From an uncultured Tenacibaculum sp. (GTDB lineage Bacteria > Bacteroidota > Bacteroidia > Flavobacteriales > Flavobacteriaceae), in assembly GCA_947498055.1 (NCBI GenBank), contig CANMJA010000003.1, positions 124,001 through 188,000 of the forward strand: a stretch of 64,000 bases of DNA, written 5' to 3'. The position numbers were made by a program, and so were the translations under genes. The notes below the pieces were generated by a model. The model was not told the origin of the DNA. It saw nothing but the letters and a program-made list of their open reading frames with translations, and did no database searches. Below, in pieces: positions 37,502 through 46,019 of the stretch (the first letter of the stretch is position 1; each line of letters opens with the position of its first letter).

Positions 37502-38593
37502 ATGAAGACGATTAAATTTTCGAGAATAGATAATGCAAAGTTCTTTAGAACTTTAAATAAAAGAGTTAACGAGTATTTTAAAGAAAATAATATTAAACGT
37601 ACAGGAAACTGGAAATTATATATAAAAGCAATTATAATGTTTGCTATTTTTTTAGTGCCTTTTATTGTTATTCTTACAGTAGACATGCCACAATGGTTAC
37701 AGTTTTTATTAACTATTGTTATTGGTGTTGGAATGGCTGGTGTTGGTATGAATGTGATGCATGATAGTAATCATGATTCTTTTTCTAGTAAAAAATGGGT
37801 AAATAATTTAATGGGAAGTAGTATCTATATCTTAGCTGGTAATGTATACAACTGGAAAGTACAACATAATGTATTGCATCATACATACACAAATATTAAA
37901 GACCATGATGAAGATATTGATGCTGGTAGAATAATTCGTTTTTCTAAACACTCAAAATGGTTGCCAATTCATAAATATCAAAAATATTATTCTCCAATTT
38001 TATATGGGCTTTTAACCATCAATTGGGCAATTACAACAGATATTAAACAAATGCACGGATATTTAAAGCGTAAATTATCCTATGGTAAATTTCCAAATCC
38101 AAAAGTAGAATGGACTAAGTTAATTATTTCTAAAATTGCTTACTATGCCTTATGGGTAGTCCTTCCTATTATGATTTTAGACATCTCTTGGTGGAAGGTT
38201 TTTATTGGTTTTTTTGCCATGCATTATACTGCTGGAATCATTTTAAGTTTTGTATTTCAATTGGCTCATATTGTTCCAAAAACAGAAATGCCACTACCTG
38301 ATGACGAAGGAAATATGAAAAATACTTGGGCTATACACCAATTATATACTACTACAAATTTTGCTCCTAAAAATTGGTTTATTAATTTTTATACCGGAGG
38401 ATTAAATCATCAAGTAGAACATCATATTTTTCCAAATATTTCTCATATTCATTACAAGAAAATTGCAGAAATTGTAAGAGAAACTACCAAAGAATTTAAT
38501 TTACCCTATCACGAATATAAAACAACAAGAAGAGCAATTATAGAGCATTTAAAGCATATCGCTGAACTTGGAAAAAAACCGCAATTAGCATAA
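37502..38593 (+). CDS. Fatty acid desaturase, front-end type
   Basis: Membrane di-iron desaturase acting on acyl chains. Three histidine boxes are visible in the 363 residues: HDSNHDS (about 90-96), HNVLHH (about 124-129) and the front-end form HQVEHH (about 299-304, Gln replacing the first His). Hydrophobic helices lie near 40-80 and 205-255. The Q-x-x-H-H box is typical of delta-5/delta-6 and related acyl-CoA desaturases. No cytochrome b5 domain is fused. It lies 13 bases before the aminotransferase gene. Substrate cannot be decided from sequence. Confidence 0.92.
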   Translation: MKTIKFSRIDNAKFFRTLNKRVNEYFKENNIKRTGNWKLYIKAIIMFAIFLVPFIVILTVDMPQWLQFLLTIVIGVGMAGVGMNVMHDSNHDSFSSKKWVNNLMGSSIYILAGNVYNWKVQHNVLHHTYTNIKDHDEDIDAGRIIRFSKHSKWLPIHKYQKYYSPILYGLLTINWAITTDIKQMHGYLKRKLSYGKFPNPKVEWTKLIISKIAYYALWVVLPIMILDISWWKVFIGFFAMHYTAGIILSFVFQLAHIVPKTEMPLPDDEGNMKNTWAIHQLYTTTNFAPKNWFINFYTGGLNHQVEHHIFPNISHIHYKKIAEIVRETTKEFNLPYHEYKTTRRAIIEHLKHIAELGKKPQLA

Positions 38594-38606
38594 TTAACTT
38601 AACAAG

Positions 38607-39794
38607 ATGTCAAAAGCATTATCCAACAGAATTAACAGTTTACCTGTATCGCAAACTTTAGCTATGGCGGCTAAAGCAAGAGAGTTAAAAAATCAAGGAA
38701 AAGATATTATTAGCTTAAGTTTGGGCGAACCAGACTTTAATACTCCTGATTTTATTAAAAATGCTGCCATAGAAGCAATTAATCAGAACTACAACTCCTA
38801 TACTCCTGTAGATGGGTATGCAGAGTTAAAAGATGCTATTTGCGAAAAGTTTAAACGCGACAATAATTTAAGCTATAAACCAAATCAAATAGTAGTATCT
38901 ACTGGTGCAAAACAATCTATTGCAAATATTGCACAAGTTTTGTTAAATCCTGGAGACGAAGTTTTATTACCTGCTCCTTATTGGGTAAGTTATTCAGCAA
39001 TTGCTACTTTATGTGAAGCTAAATTTATTGAAATACCATCTTCTATAGATACCGATTTTAAAATTACTCCAGAGCAATTAGAAGCAGCGATTACACCAAA
39101 AACTAAAATGGTTTTCTTTAATTCGCCAAGCAACCCAAGTGGTAGTATTTACAGTGAAAAAGAATATAGAGCTTTAGCTAAAGTATTAGAAAAACACCCA
39201 CAAATTTACATCTTATCTGATGAAATTTATGAACATATTAATTATGGAAATAAACCATTTAGTTTTGCTGCAATAGAAAATATGTACGACAGAACTATTA
39301 CTGTAAACGGACTGGCAAAAGCTTTTGCTATGACTGGTTGGAGAATTGGTTATATAGGTGCTCCAGATTGGATTGCTAAGGCATGTACAAAAATGCAAGG
39401 TCAAATTACTTCTGGTGCCAATTGTATTGCTCAAAGAGCTGCAATTACTGCTGTATCTGCTACTCCTGATAAAGTACAGTACATGGTAGACGAATTTAAG
39501 TCTAGAAGAGATATTGTTTTAGATTTGTTAGGAAAAATAGACGGATTTAAAATAAACATTCCAGAAGGTGCTTTTTATGTTTTTCCAGATATTTCTGCCT
39601 TTTTTGGAAAAACTATTCGTAATAAAGAAATTAAAAATGCTAGCGATTTTTCTATGCTTTTATTAGAAGAAGCTAATGTTGCTACTGTTACTGGTGAAGC
39701 TTTTGGATCTCCAAAATGTATTCGTATGTCTTATGCTGCCTCTGAATTACAATTACGAGAAGCTGTAAAACGTATTAAAGAAGTTTTGAGTTAG
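38607..39794 (+). CDS. Class I aspartate aminotransferase
   Basis: PLP-dependent aminotransferase, most likely aspartate to oxaloacetate. The 395 residues include SLGEPDF (substrate loop), NSPSNPSG, the PLP-interacting SDEIYEH and the Schiff-base lysine at about K238 in NGLAKAFAMTGWRIGY. In most relatives the motif reads SK rather than AK, so the Ala is a small variation. C-terminal RMSYAAS holds the carboxylate-binding Arg. It follows the desaturase by 13 bases and is followed by a terminator. Confidence 0.93.
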   Translation: MSKALSNRINSLPVSQTLAMAAKARELKNQGKDIISLSLGEPDFNTPDFIKNAAIEAINQNYNSYTPVDGYAELKDAICEKFKRDNNLSYKPNQIVVSTGAKQSIANIAQVLLNPGDEVLLPAPYWVSYSAIATLCEAKFIEIPSSIDTDFKITPEQLEAAITPKTKMVFFNSPSNPSGSIYSEKEYRALAKVLEKHPQIYILSDEIYEHINYGNKPFSFAAIENMYDRTITVNGLAKAFAMTGWRIGYIGAPDWIAKACTKMQGQITSGANCIAQRAAITAVSATPDKVQYMVDEFKSRRDIVLDLLGKIDGFKINIPEGAFYVFPDISAFFGKTIRNKEIKNASDFSMLLLEEANVATVTGEAFGSPKCIRMSYAASELQLREAVKRIKEVLS

Positions 39795-39819
39795 CTATAA
39801 AATTAATTATAATATATTT

Positions 39820-39855
39820 AAAAGGTAATGATAAAATTCGTTACCTTTTTTCTTT
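39820..39855. terminator. Terminator after the aminotransferase gene
   Basis: AAAAGGTAA (39820-39828) pairs with TTACCTTTT (39841-39849), loop 12 bases, then T's. It also lies just past the convergent beta-helix gene. Confidence 0.75.
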
Positions 39856-39857
39856 TT

Positions 39858-40919
39858 TCAATCTTTATCAGAATTGAATTGAGAATAATCTATTGTGTTT
39901 GATTTATTAAACTCTATCTCATTATCTCCATCAAAAACATTATTTACAATAATACAGTTTACAAAACTAACTTTATTTATTAGTTTACTCCATGCATGAG
40001 GATTATAACTTACGAAAGCTTCGTCTTTAATATTATAAGCTGAATTATGCTCTATTTTTGTCCCTTCAACTACTAAAAAAGAATTACGTGTAGAAAAAAT
40101 AACCGAAAAATCATTGTCAACAATTTCACATTTCTCAACAAAACAAAAATCAGAATTAATTAATGTCATGGCAGAGCTAGAACAATTATGAATAACCGAA
40201 TTTTCTAATTTAAAATGCTTAAGATCTGTTGCATATATTCCTTGCGTTCCACTTCCATTTAAATCACAATTATCTATTTTTACATTAAAATCACCTCTAA
40301 ATTGAAGTACAGGTGCATGAATTCCACATTCAACTTCAACAGGAAGATCATGAAATGCTTTAATATTTTTTAAAATTAAATTAGAATTATTGTAGAAATT
40401 TAATACTGCAGAATCATCATTTTCGATAATTATTTTTGTCAACCCATCTTCTTTTCCTATAATTTTCAGATTTTTAGTGTTTTTTACCGTAATAAAAAAA
40501 CCTTTAGGCATATACTCTTCCAATTCCGATAAAAGGAAATTGGCTTCAAGCGTTCCAAAAATATTATCGTTTAATTCTATTTGATAAAACCTCGATTTAA
40601 TAAACAATCCTTTCTCTCTTGGGTAAAGATATTCATCAAACTGTGAATCATAATCTCCTTCTTTAAATTCATTAATAGCTACTATTTTCTCCAATTCTCT
40701 TGATATATTAATATCCTCTTCTAAATAAATAGTTCTATTATCACCTATTACATCAAGAAACTCTTTTAAAGTTTTTACATGATATTCTTCATTAGTTTTT
40801 GCTCTTGTTTTTTCTTTTTTATTTACTTCTTCGATAGCTGTTATATTCATCAATTCTCCTTTAACCAAGATTATGATTAAACTAAACATCAAGCCAAGTG
40901 AAATATTCATTCTAGCCAT
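39858..40919 (-). CDS. Secreted right-handed beta-helix protein, unknown role
   Basis: A 353-residue protein with an N-terminal hydrophobic signal (about 6-20). The middle to the end (about 140-320) has the periodic pattern of a right-handed parallel beta-helix (LKNIKAFHD, FKLENSVIHNCSS, FVEKCEIVDND). No lyase or hydrolase signature is seen. It is the third gene of a minus-strand unit with an unrecognised secreted protein and a retropepsin-like protease. Function unknown. Confidence 0.8.
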   Translation of the reverse strand: MARMNISLGLMFSLIIILVKGELMNITAIEEVNKKEKTRAKTNEEYHVKTLKEFLDVIGDNRTIYLEEDINISRELEKIVAINEFKEGDYDSQFDEYLYPREKGLFIKSRFYQIELNDNIFGTLEANFLLSELEEYMPKGFFITVKNTKNLKIIGKEDGLTKIIIENDDSAVLNFYNNSNLILKNIKAFHDLPVEVECGIHAPVLQFRGDFNVKIDNCDLNGSGTQGIYATDLKHFKLENSVIHNCSSSAMTLINSDFCFVEKCEIVDNDFSVIFSTRNSFLVVEGTKIEHNSAYNIKDEAFVSYNPHAWSKLINKVSFVNCIIVNNVFDGDNEIEFNKSNTIDYSQFNSDKD

Positions 40920-40925
40920 TTTTTA

Positions 40926-41726
40926 TCAATTCATTTTACGAATAAAATCCTTTCTATTGTTTTTAAGAAGATAGTTGTAGGTTATTTTTTTCATGGTACT
41001 CCAATTTAAAAACAAACTATTACTTCGTCGTTCTTTAATAAATTTATCTTTCATTTTTTTAGACCAACCTTTAAAAGATAAATAATACGTTTTTTCTCCT
41101 TCTTTCCCTTGAATAACCATATAGGTTTCTTTTAAAGAAATAGCATTCTCTTTTTCAAACTTACTAATAAACTCTTTTAATCCTATTTTCTGATTCCTTG
41201 CAGGGTCTTTAGGACAACAAGAAGAACCATACCTTTCTGAATATTCAAAGATCAAATCCTTTTTTAACAAAAACCGATTCTCCGATATTATATAATTCTC
41301 TGTTGTTTCTTCTGGTTTTTCATAAATATTATACGTCTCAACGACCACTTCTTCTTCAAAAAAATGCGCTTTCACTCCTAAAAAACCTTCCGAATTATCA
41401 TATGCAGTATTTAAAAAATCTAACAACTTCCCTTTCGAATCTAGAAGAACCAACCAATGACTACTCTCTTCCAAATAGATACTTTGTACTAAAAAAACAT
41501 TAGATGTATTGAATTTGTTTATTTCAGATATATAATAACTAAAACCATCTTTTTCTTTATATCTCTCAAGTAAACTAAACCCTTTTCGCAACCAATCTGA
41601 CTTATTTAGTACTTTTCTATTTGCATATTTTTTGCCAATAGAATCCATAGAAAAACCTTGTGCGTAACTAATTTTTAAGGCAATCAAAAATATTAGCACA
41701 AAAAAAACAACTCTTCTATCTATCAT
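40926..41726 (-). CDS. Unrecognised secreted protein
   Basis: A 266-residue protein with a signal peptide (about 1-22, ending ISYAQ). I do not recognise the mature domain. It has a Cys pair (SSCCPKD, about 170) and a basic C-terminus. It starts ten bases after the retropepsin-like gene and ends six bases before the beta-helix gene, so the three are likely one transcription unit. Confidence 0.7.
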   Translation of the reverse strand: MIDRRVVFFVLIFLIALKISYAQGFSMDSIGKKYANRKVLNKSDWLRKGFSLLERYKEKDGFSYYISEINKFNTSNVFLVQSIYLEESSHWLVLLDSKGKLLDFLNTAYDNSEGFLGVKAHFFEEEVVVETYNIYEKPEETTENYIISENRFLLKKDLIFEYSERYGSSCCPKDPARNQKIGLKEFISKFEKENAISLKETYMVIQGKEGEKTYYLSFKGWSKKMKDKFIKERRSNSLFLNWSTMKKITYNYLLKNNRKDFIRKMN

Positions 41727-41736
41727 AAATTTCTTT

Positions 41737-42213
41737 TTAAAAATACATACCCTTAAATTTCTTTTGTTTTTTAACTTTTTTAAGATACAAAACTTTTTTA
41801 TTGTAATCTATAAATGCTTTTCCTTGCTCTAAAACATCAGCTCCTATAATGCCATGCACTTTACCCGCTTTGTTTTGCTCTAAAACCGTATTTATATGTA
41901 GTAAATCAAATAAAACTAAATTGCATTTATTTAATCTCCAATCACCAATTTTCAAACGATTATTTTCCGATTTAAGCGTCTCCATATCCGTAGCTCCAGC
42001 ACCAGCTGCTTTTACTTCGCTTTCTTCAGATATTAGTTTAAAATACTCAATTAAATCTAAACCAACACACGAATTTGAAGCTCCAGTATCTAATATAAAC
42101 GTTCCTTTTACTCCGTTTATTTTTGCTGAAAGTTCCAAATGGTTGGTTTTCATTTTTTTTAATTTTATTCGAACGTATTTCTTTTTACGCAATACTTTTT
42201 TCAAACTTGTCAT
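41737..42213 (-). CDS. Retropepsin-like aspartic protease
   Basis: A 158-residue single-domain aspartyl protease of the retropepsin fold. The catalytic motif ILDTGASNSCVG places the active-site Asp at about D42, and the ring-forming GIIGADVLEQ motif is at about 122-131. Such proteins work as dimers. The N-terminus is rich in lysine and arginine with no signal peptide, so it is predicted to be cytoplasmic, unlike its two downstream neighbours. Substrate unknown. Confidence 0.85.
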   Translation of the reverse strand: MTSLKKVLRKKKYVRIKLKKMKTNHLELSAKINGVKGTFILDTGASNSCVGLDLIEYFKLISEESEVKAAGAGATDMETLKSENNRLKIGDWRLNKCNLVLFDLLHINTVLEQNKAGKVHGIIGADVLEQGKAFIDYNKKVLYLKKVKKQKKFKGMYF

Positions 42214-42301
42214 TTCTTGTACTTTTGCTTCCTAAAAACAAAAATACATCATTTAAGAATAAAGCAGATTGCTAAATTCTTGAACTTTCATACTATAATA
42301 A

Positions 42302-43066
42302 ATGATTACAGATACACATACACACTTATATGCCGAGCAATTTGATGAAGACAGAGACGAAATGATGCTACGTGCAAAAGAAGCTGGCGTTTCTCGTTTT
42401 TTTATTCCTGCTATAGATAGTGAATCTACAGAAAGAATGTTCGATTTAGAAAAAAAATACCCGAAAGATGTTTTTTTAATGATGGGGTTACACCCTACTT
42501 CTGTAAAAGAAAACTATAAAGAAGAATTAGATCATGTAAAGGAATGGATTGATAAACGTAATTTTTATGCAATTGGTGAAATTGGTATTGATTTATATTG
42601 GGATAAAACGTTTTTAAAACAACAACAAGATGCTTTTAAAACACAAATTAAATGGGCAAAAGAAAAAAAACTACCTATTGTTATTCATTGTAGAGATGCT
42701 TTTGATGAAATTTTTGAGGTTTTAGAAAGTGAAAAAAGTGACGATTTATTCGGAATTTTTCACTGTTTTACAGGAACACTAGAACAAGCACATAAAGCTA
42801 TTTCTTATAATATGAAATTAGGTATTGGTGGAGTCGCTACTTTTAAAAATGGGAAAATTGACAAATTCTTAAATGAAATTGACCTTCAACATATTGTTTT
42901 AGAAACGGATGCTCCATACCTTGCCCCTACTCCGTATAGAGGAAAAAGAAATGAAAGTAGTTATATAACGCAGGTTGTGGGTAAACTCGTAGATATTTAT
43001 GGGAAATCTTTTGAAGAAATTTCAGAAATTACTACTCAGAATTCTAAAGATATTTTTAGCATTTAG
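42302..43066 (+). CDS. tatD: TatD family metal-dependent hydrolase
   Basis: A 254-residue TIM-barrel hydrolase of the TatD DNase family. Metal-binding motifs are visible: TDTHTHLY at the N-terminus, GEIGIDLYW (about 97), HCRD (about 127), HCFTG (about 151) and ETDAPYLAP (about 202). Members have 3'-5' exonuclease activity in DNA or RNA quality control. The NUDIX gene starts at the very next base, so the two are coupled, and ogt follows. Confidence 0.95.
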   Translation: MITDTHTHLYAEQFDEDRDEMMLRAKEAGVSRFFIPAIDSESTERMFDLEKKYPKDVFLMMGLHPTSVKENYKEELDHVKEWIDKRNFYAIGEIGIDLYWDKTFLKQQQDAFKTQIKWAKEKKLPIVIHCRDAFDEIFEVLESEKSDDLFGIFHCFTGTLEQAHKAISYNMKLGIGGVATFKNGKIDKFLNEIDLQHIVLETDAPYLAPTPYRGKRNESSYITQVVGKLVDIYGKSFEEISEITTQNSKDIFSI

Positions 43067-43462
43067 ATGGAAATAGATAAAATTGCTTTTATAGAAATTA
43101 AAGACGGTAGAATACTAAGCACTCGATCTAAAGGAAAAGAAAAATTTTATATTCCTGGCGGAAAAAGAGAAGAGAATGAAACAGATCATCAAACTCTTAT
43201 TCGTGAAATTAAAGAAGAATTGGATATTGCAGTTGATAAAAATTCGATTGCGTATATTGGCACTTTTAAAGCACAAGCAGACAGTCATAAAGAAGGAATA
43301 TCTGTAAAAATGACCTGCTATAAAGCTACTTATAAAGGAATACCAAAACCCACCAGCGAAATAGAGGAAATAAAATGGTTAACATGTAAAGATCTTGGTA
43401 TTATTTCTGAAGTAGATAAAAAAATATTTACCTTTTTAAAAGAACAAGGTTTAATTACATAA
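43067..43462 (+). CDS. NUDIX hydrolase
   Basis: A 131-residue NUDIX hydrolase. The NUDIX box is present as GKREENE-x7-REIKEEL with D in place of the usual final G. Substrates in the family are nucleoside diphosphates linked to other moieties; here a sanitation role is possible since tatD precedes it directly and ogt follows. Substrate cannot be predicted. Confidence 0.9.
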   Translation: MEIDKIAFIEIKDGRILSTRSKGKEKFYIPGGKREENETDHQTLIREIKEELDIAVDKNSIAYIGTFKAQADSHKEGISVKMTCYKATYKGIPKPTSEIEEIKWLTCKDLGIISEVDKKIFTFLKEQGLIT

Positions 43463-43480
43463 TAACCCATTAATTTTTAA

Positions 43481-43966
43481 TTGTTGCATACAGAAACCGC
43501 ATATTATACCTCTCCAATAGGAATTCTTGAAATTATAGGAACTGAAAAAGAAATTCAATCTATTAATTTTAAAGACGATGACCATTCTACAAATATTGAA
43601 GTCACCTCTAAAGAAATTAGAAAATGTATCGTACAATTGGACGAGTATTTTTCTAAAAAAAGAAAAGAATTTGAACTTAATTTATCTCCAAAAGGAACCG
43701 AATTTCAAGGAAAAGTATGGAACGAGTTATTAAAAGTTCCCTTTGGTAAAACCAGAAGTTATTTAGAACAATCTAAAGAATTAGGAGATATTAAAGCAAT
43801 TAGAGCTGTAGCTTCTGCCAATGGAAAAAATCCCATTTCAATTATCGTTCCTTGTCATAGAATTATTGGTTCAGATGGTTCGTTAACAGGTTATGCCGGC
43901 GGAATTTGGCGAAAAAAATGGTTATTAGAACATGAAAGTGGGTACAAGCAACAGTCTTTGTTTTAA
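43481..43966 (+). CDS. ogt: Methylated-DNA-protein-cysteine methyltransferase
   Basis: Repairs O6-alkylguanine in DNA by transferring the alkyl group to its own cysteine. The active-site motif PCHRI (in IIVPCHRIIGSDG) and the RAVASANGKNP segment are present in the 161-residue protein. Start choice: the frame has an in-frame TAA directly before 43481 and no nearby ATG, so translation starts at TTG 43481 or the TTG at 43484. Eighteen bases after the NUDIX gene, likely cotranscribed. Confidence 0.93.
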   Translation: MLHTETAYYTSPIGILEIIGTEKEIQSINFKDDDHSTNIEVTSKEIRKCIVQLDEYFSKKRKEFELNLSPKGTEFQGKVWNELLKVPFGKTRSYLEQSKELGDIKAIRAVASANGKNPISIIVPCHRIIGSDGSLTGYAGGIWRKKWLLEHESGYKQQSLF

Positions 43967-44140
43967 TGATATTAAAAGCATCATAGTAATATTAGAGGTA
44001 CAATATTAGGTAGTCAAAGGTTTTAAATGGTCAAAGTTTTGAATAAAAAATCTCGATTCTGCATAATGATAGCAATAAGAAGATAACGGATAATTGAATT
44101 TTGAGTAATAATCAAAACACACAACCTCTATATAACAAAA

Positions 44141-44587
44141 CTAATTCAAATTTCTTTTTTGAATAAAAAATTTCTTCAACAATCTACTACACTCTTCTTC
44201 TAAAACCCCTGAAATTACTTTTGTTTTTGGATGTAATTTTGTTTGTAATACTGTAAAACCTAATTTAGTCTCACTAGCTCCATACACAATCTTTCCAATC
44301 TGTGTCCAATAACTAGCTCCAGCGCACATCTGACAAGGCTCTAGAGTAACATATAATGTACAATCTTTCAAATACTTTCCGCCTAAAAAATCAGCTGCAG
44401 AAGTATACGCCTGCATTTCTGCATGTGCAGTTACGTCATTTAACATCTCTGTTAAATTATGAGCCCTCGCGATAATCTGATTATTCAAAACAATAACAGC
44501 CCCAACAGGAACCTCTCCTTTATCAAAAGCAATTTCGGCCTCCTGTAATGCTTTTTTCATAAAATAAACATCATCAAACGGATTCAT
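44141..44587 (-). CDS. tadA: tRNA-specific adenosine deaminase (TadA)
   Basis: Deaminates A34 to inosine in tRNA-Arg anticodons. The 148 residues carry the zinc-binding and catalytic motif HAE (H55, E57, in VTAHAEMQAY) and PCQMC (C85, C88). Size and start are usual for TadA. It overlaps the MOSC gene by four bases, indicating coupled translation. A free nucleoside deaminase is the alternative but the LEPCQMCAGA form favours TadA. Confidence 0.92.
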   Translation of the reverse strand: MNPFDDVYFMKKALQEAEIAFDKGEVPVGAVIVLNNQIIARAHNLTEMLNDVTAHAEMQAYTSAADFLGGKYLKDCTLYVTLEPCQMCAGASYWTQIGKIVYGASETKLGFTVLQTKLHPKTKVISGVLEEECSRLLKKFFIQKRNLN

Positions 44588-45141
44588 GAAAATTTTTCTT
44601 TTCTTTTATTTACATATAAATCAGCAATTGTTGGCTGTTCTTTATTAGACTCAATTAACTCAAAAACATCTCCATTTTTAACCCTTCCTGTTTGTAAAAC
44701 TTTAAAATACACTCCACTTTTAGTAGTATTCCAAAACTGCTTTACAATTTTCATATTATTAAACCGAACCCCTAATTTCATACAAGGAAATCTAGCTTTT
44801 GTTGCCTCTAAAATTGTTTCTCCTACTTTAAAAGTATCTCCGACATGAATTTCTGTTTCTTCTAAATCAGACAATGTTAAATTTTCTCCAAACATTCCTA
44901 ATTCCCACGCAATATCTGGATGCAACTCTTTAAAGTAATCATAATGCTTTTGAGAATATGCATATACTGCTTGTTCTACTCCCCCGTGATGTTCACGATC
45001 GCAAATAGTATCATTTTTAACCTCTTCTACATTTAAAAAAACAGGCGTTTCTGTTGCATACTTAAAAATACCTGTAGTTACTTTTTTACCTTTCCAATCT
45101 ATTTCCTTTTTTTCTCCTATGTTTGTCGATACGATTATCAT
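44584..45141 (-). CDS. MOSC domain protein
   Basis: A 185-residue MOSC-domain protein of the YiiM-like group. Typical motifs are VTTGIFK, CDREHHGGVEQAVYAYS, MFGENLTL and RFPCMKLG, where the Cys is the residue that binds molybdenum cofactor or sulfur. Members may reduce N-hydroxylated compounds. It is upstream of tadA and shares four bases with it (ATGA). Confidence 0.9.
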   Translation of the reverse strand: MIIVSTNIGEKKEIDWKGKKVTTGIFKYATETPVFLNVEEVKNDTICDREHHGGVEQAVYAYSQKHYDYFKELHPDIAWELGMFGENLTLSDLEETEIHVGDTFKVGETILEATKARFPCMKLGVRFNNMKIVKQFWNTTKSGVYFKVLQTGRVKNGDVFELIESNKEQPTIADLYVNKRKEKFS

Positions 45142-45201
45142 GTTGCTGCTTTTTCACAAAGTTAGCTAAATAAAATAGTTATTTTTACAAAAAAATAGAG
45201 T

Positions 45202-45969
45202 TTGATTTCAATAGAAGTTTCAGAAAACAAAAAAGTTTATTTTGCATCAGATCAACATTTAGGAGCGCCAAACAAAGAAAAAAGTTTTCCTAGAGAATTA
45301 AAATTCATTCATTGGTTAAATGAAATAAAAGAAGATGCAGAAGCTATTTTTCTTTTAGGTGATTTATTTGATTTTTGGTTTGAATACAAAACTGTAGTTC
45401 CTAAAGGATTTGTTAGAGTTTTAGGAAAACTTGCAGAAATTAAAGATAGCGGTATTCCTATTTACTTTTTTGTTGGAAATCATGATTTATGGATGGATGA
45501 TTATTTTAAAACGGAATTAAGCATACCTGTATATCACTCTCCAAAAGAGTTTAAAATTAACAATCAATTATTTCTAATTGGTCATGGAGATGGCTTAGGA
45601 CCTCATGACAAAGGTTATAAACGGATGAAAAAAGTATTTACTTTCCCTTTATTCAAATGGCTATTTCGATGGCTTCATCCAGATTTAGGAGTTAGATTAG
45701 GACAATACATGTCGGTTAAAAATAAAATGATTTCTGGGGATGAAGACGCTAAATTTTTAGGAGAAGAAAAAGAATGGTTAGTACAATATTGTAAACGTAA
45801 GTTAGAAACCAAACATTACGATTACTTTGTATTTGGGCATCGTCATTTACCTTTAGATATTACATTAAAAAACAACAGTAAATATATTAATCTAGGAGAT
45901 TGGATTCAGTATTTTACCTACGGTTCTTATGAGGGTTCTGAACTCTCTTTAAAAGAATTTAATCCATAA
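45202..45969 (+). CDS. lpxH: UDP-2,3-diacylglucosamine diphosphatase
   Basis: Calcineurin-like phosphoesterase of lipid A synthesis: hydrolyses UDP-2,3-diacylglucosamine to lipid X and UMP. Motifs SDQHLG (about 17), LLGDLFDFW (about 50), VGNHD (about 92) and FGHRHLPL (about 214) are in place in 255 residues. An in-frame TAG stands two codons upstream and no ATG is near, so TTG 45202 is the start. Paralogous assignments (LpxI is unrelated; LpxG is a chlamydial form) are less likely. Confidence 0.9.
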   Translation: MISIEVSENKKVYFASDQHLGAPNKEKSFPRELKFIHWLNEIKEDAEAIFLLGDLFDFWFEYKTVVPKGFVRVLGKLAEIKDSGIPIYFFVGNHDLWMDDYFKTELSIPVYHSPKEFKINNQLFLIGHGDGLGPHDKGYKRMKKVFTFPLFKWLFRWLHPDLGVRLGQYMSVKNKMISGDEDAKFLGEEKEWLVQYCKRKLETKHYDYFVFGHRHLPLDITLKNNSKYINLGDWIQYFTYGSYEGSELSLKEFNP

Positions 45970-45971
45970 AA

Positions 45972-45995
45972 AAACGTACTCCTTCGAGTACGTTT
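45972..45995. terminator. Terminator between lpxH and susD
   Basis: AAACGTACTC (45972-45981) pairs perfectly with GAGTACGTTT (45986-45995) over loop CTTC. The T-run is stronger on the minus strand, so it likely ends the SusC/SusD transcript. Confidence 0.85.
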
Positions 45996-46019
45996 CTAAT
46001 TATATAAAAAAATTTAATA

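Noticed and set aside
43967..44140. Possible RNA or leader between ogt and tadA
   Set aside because: No hairpin, promoter box or conserved element was visible; ordinary AT-rich spacer.
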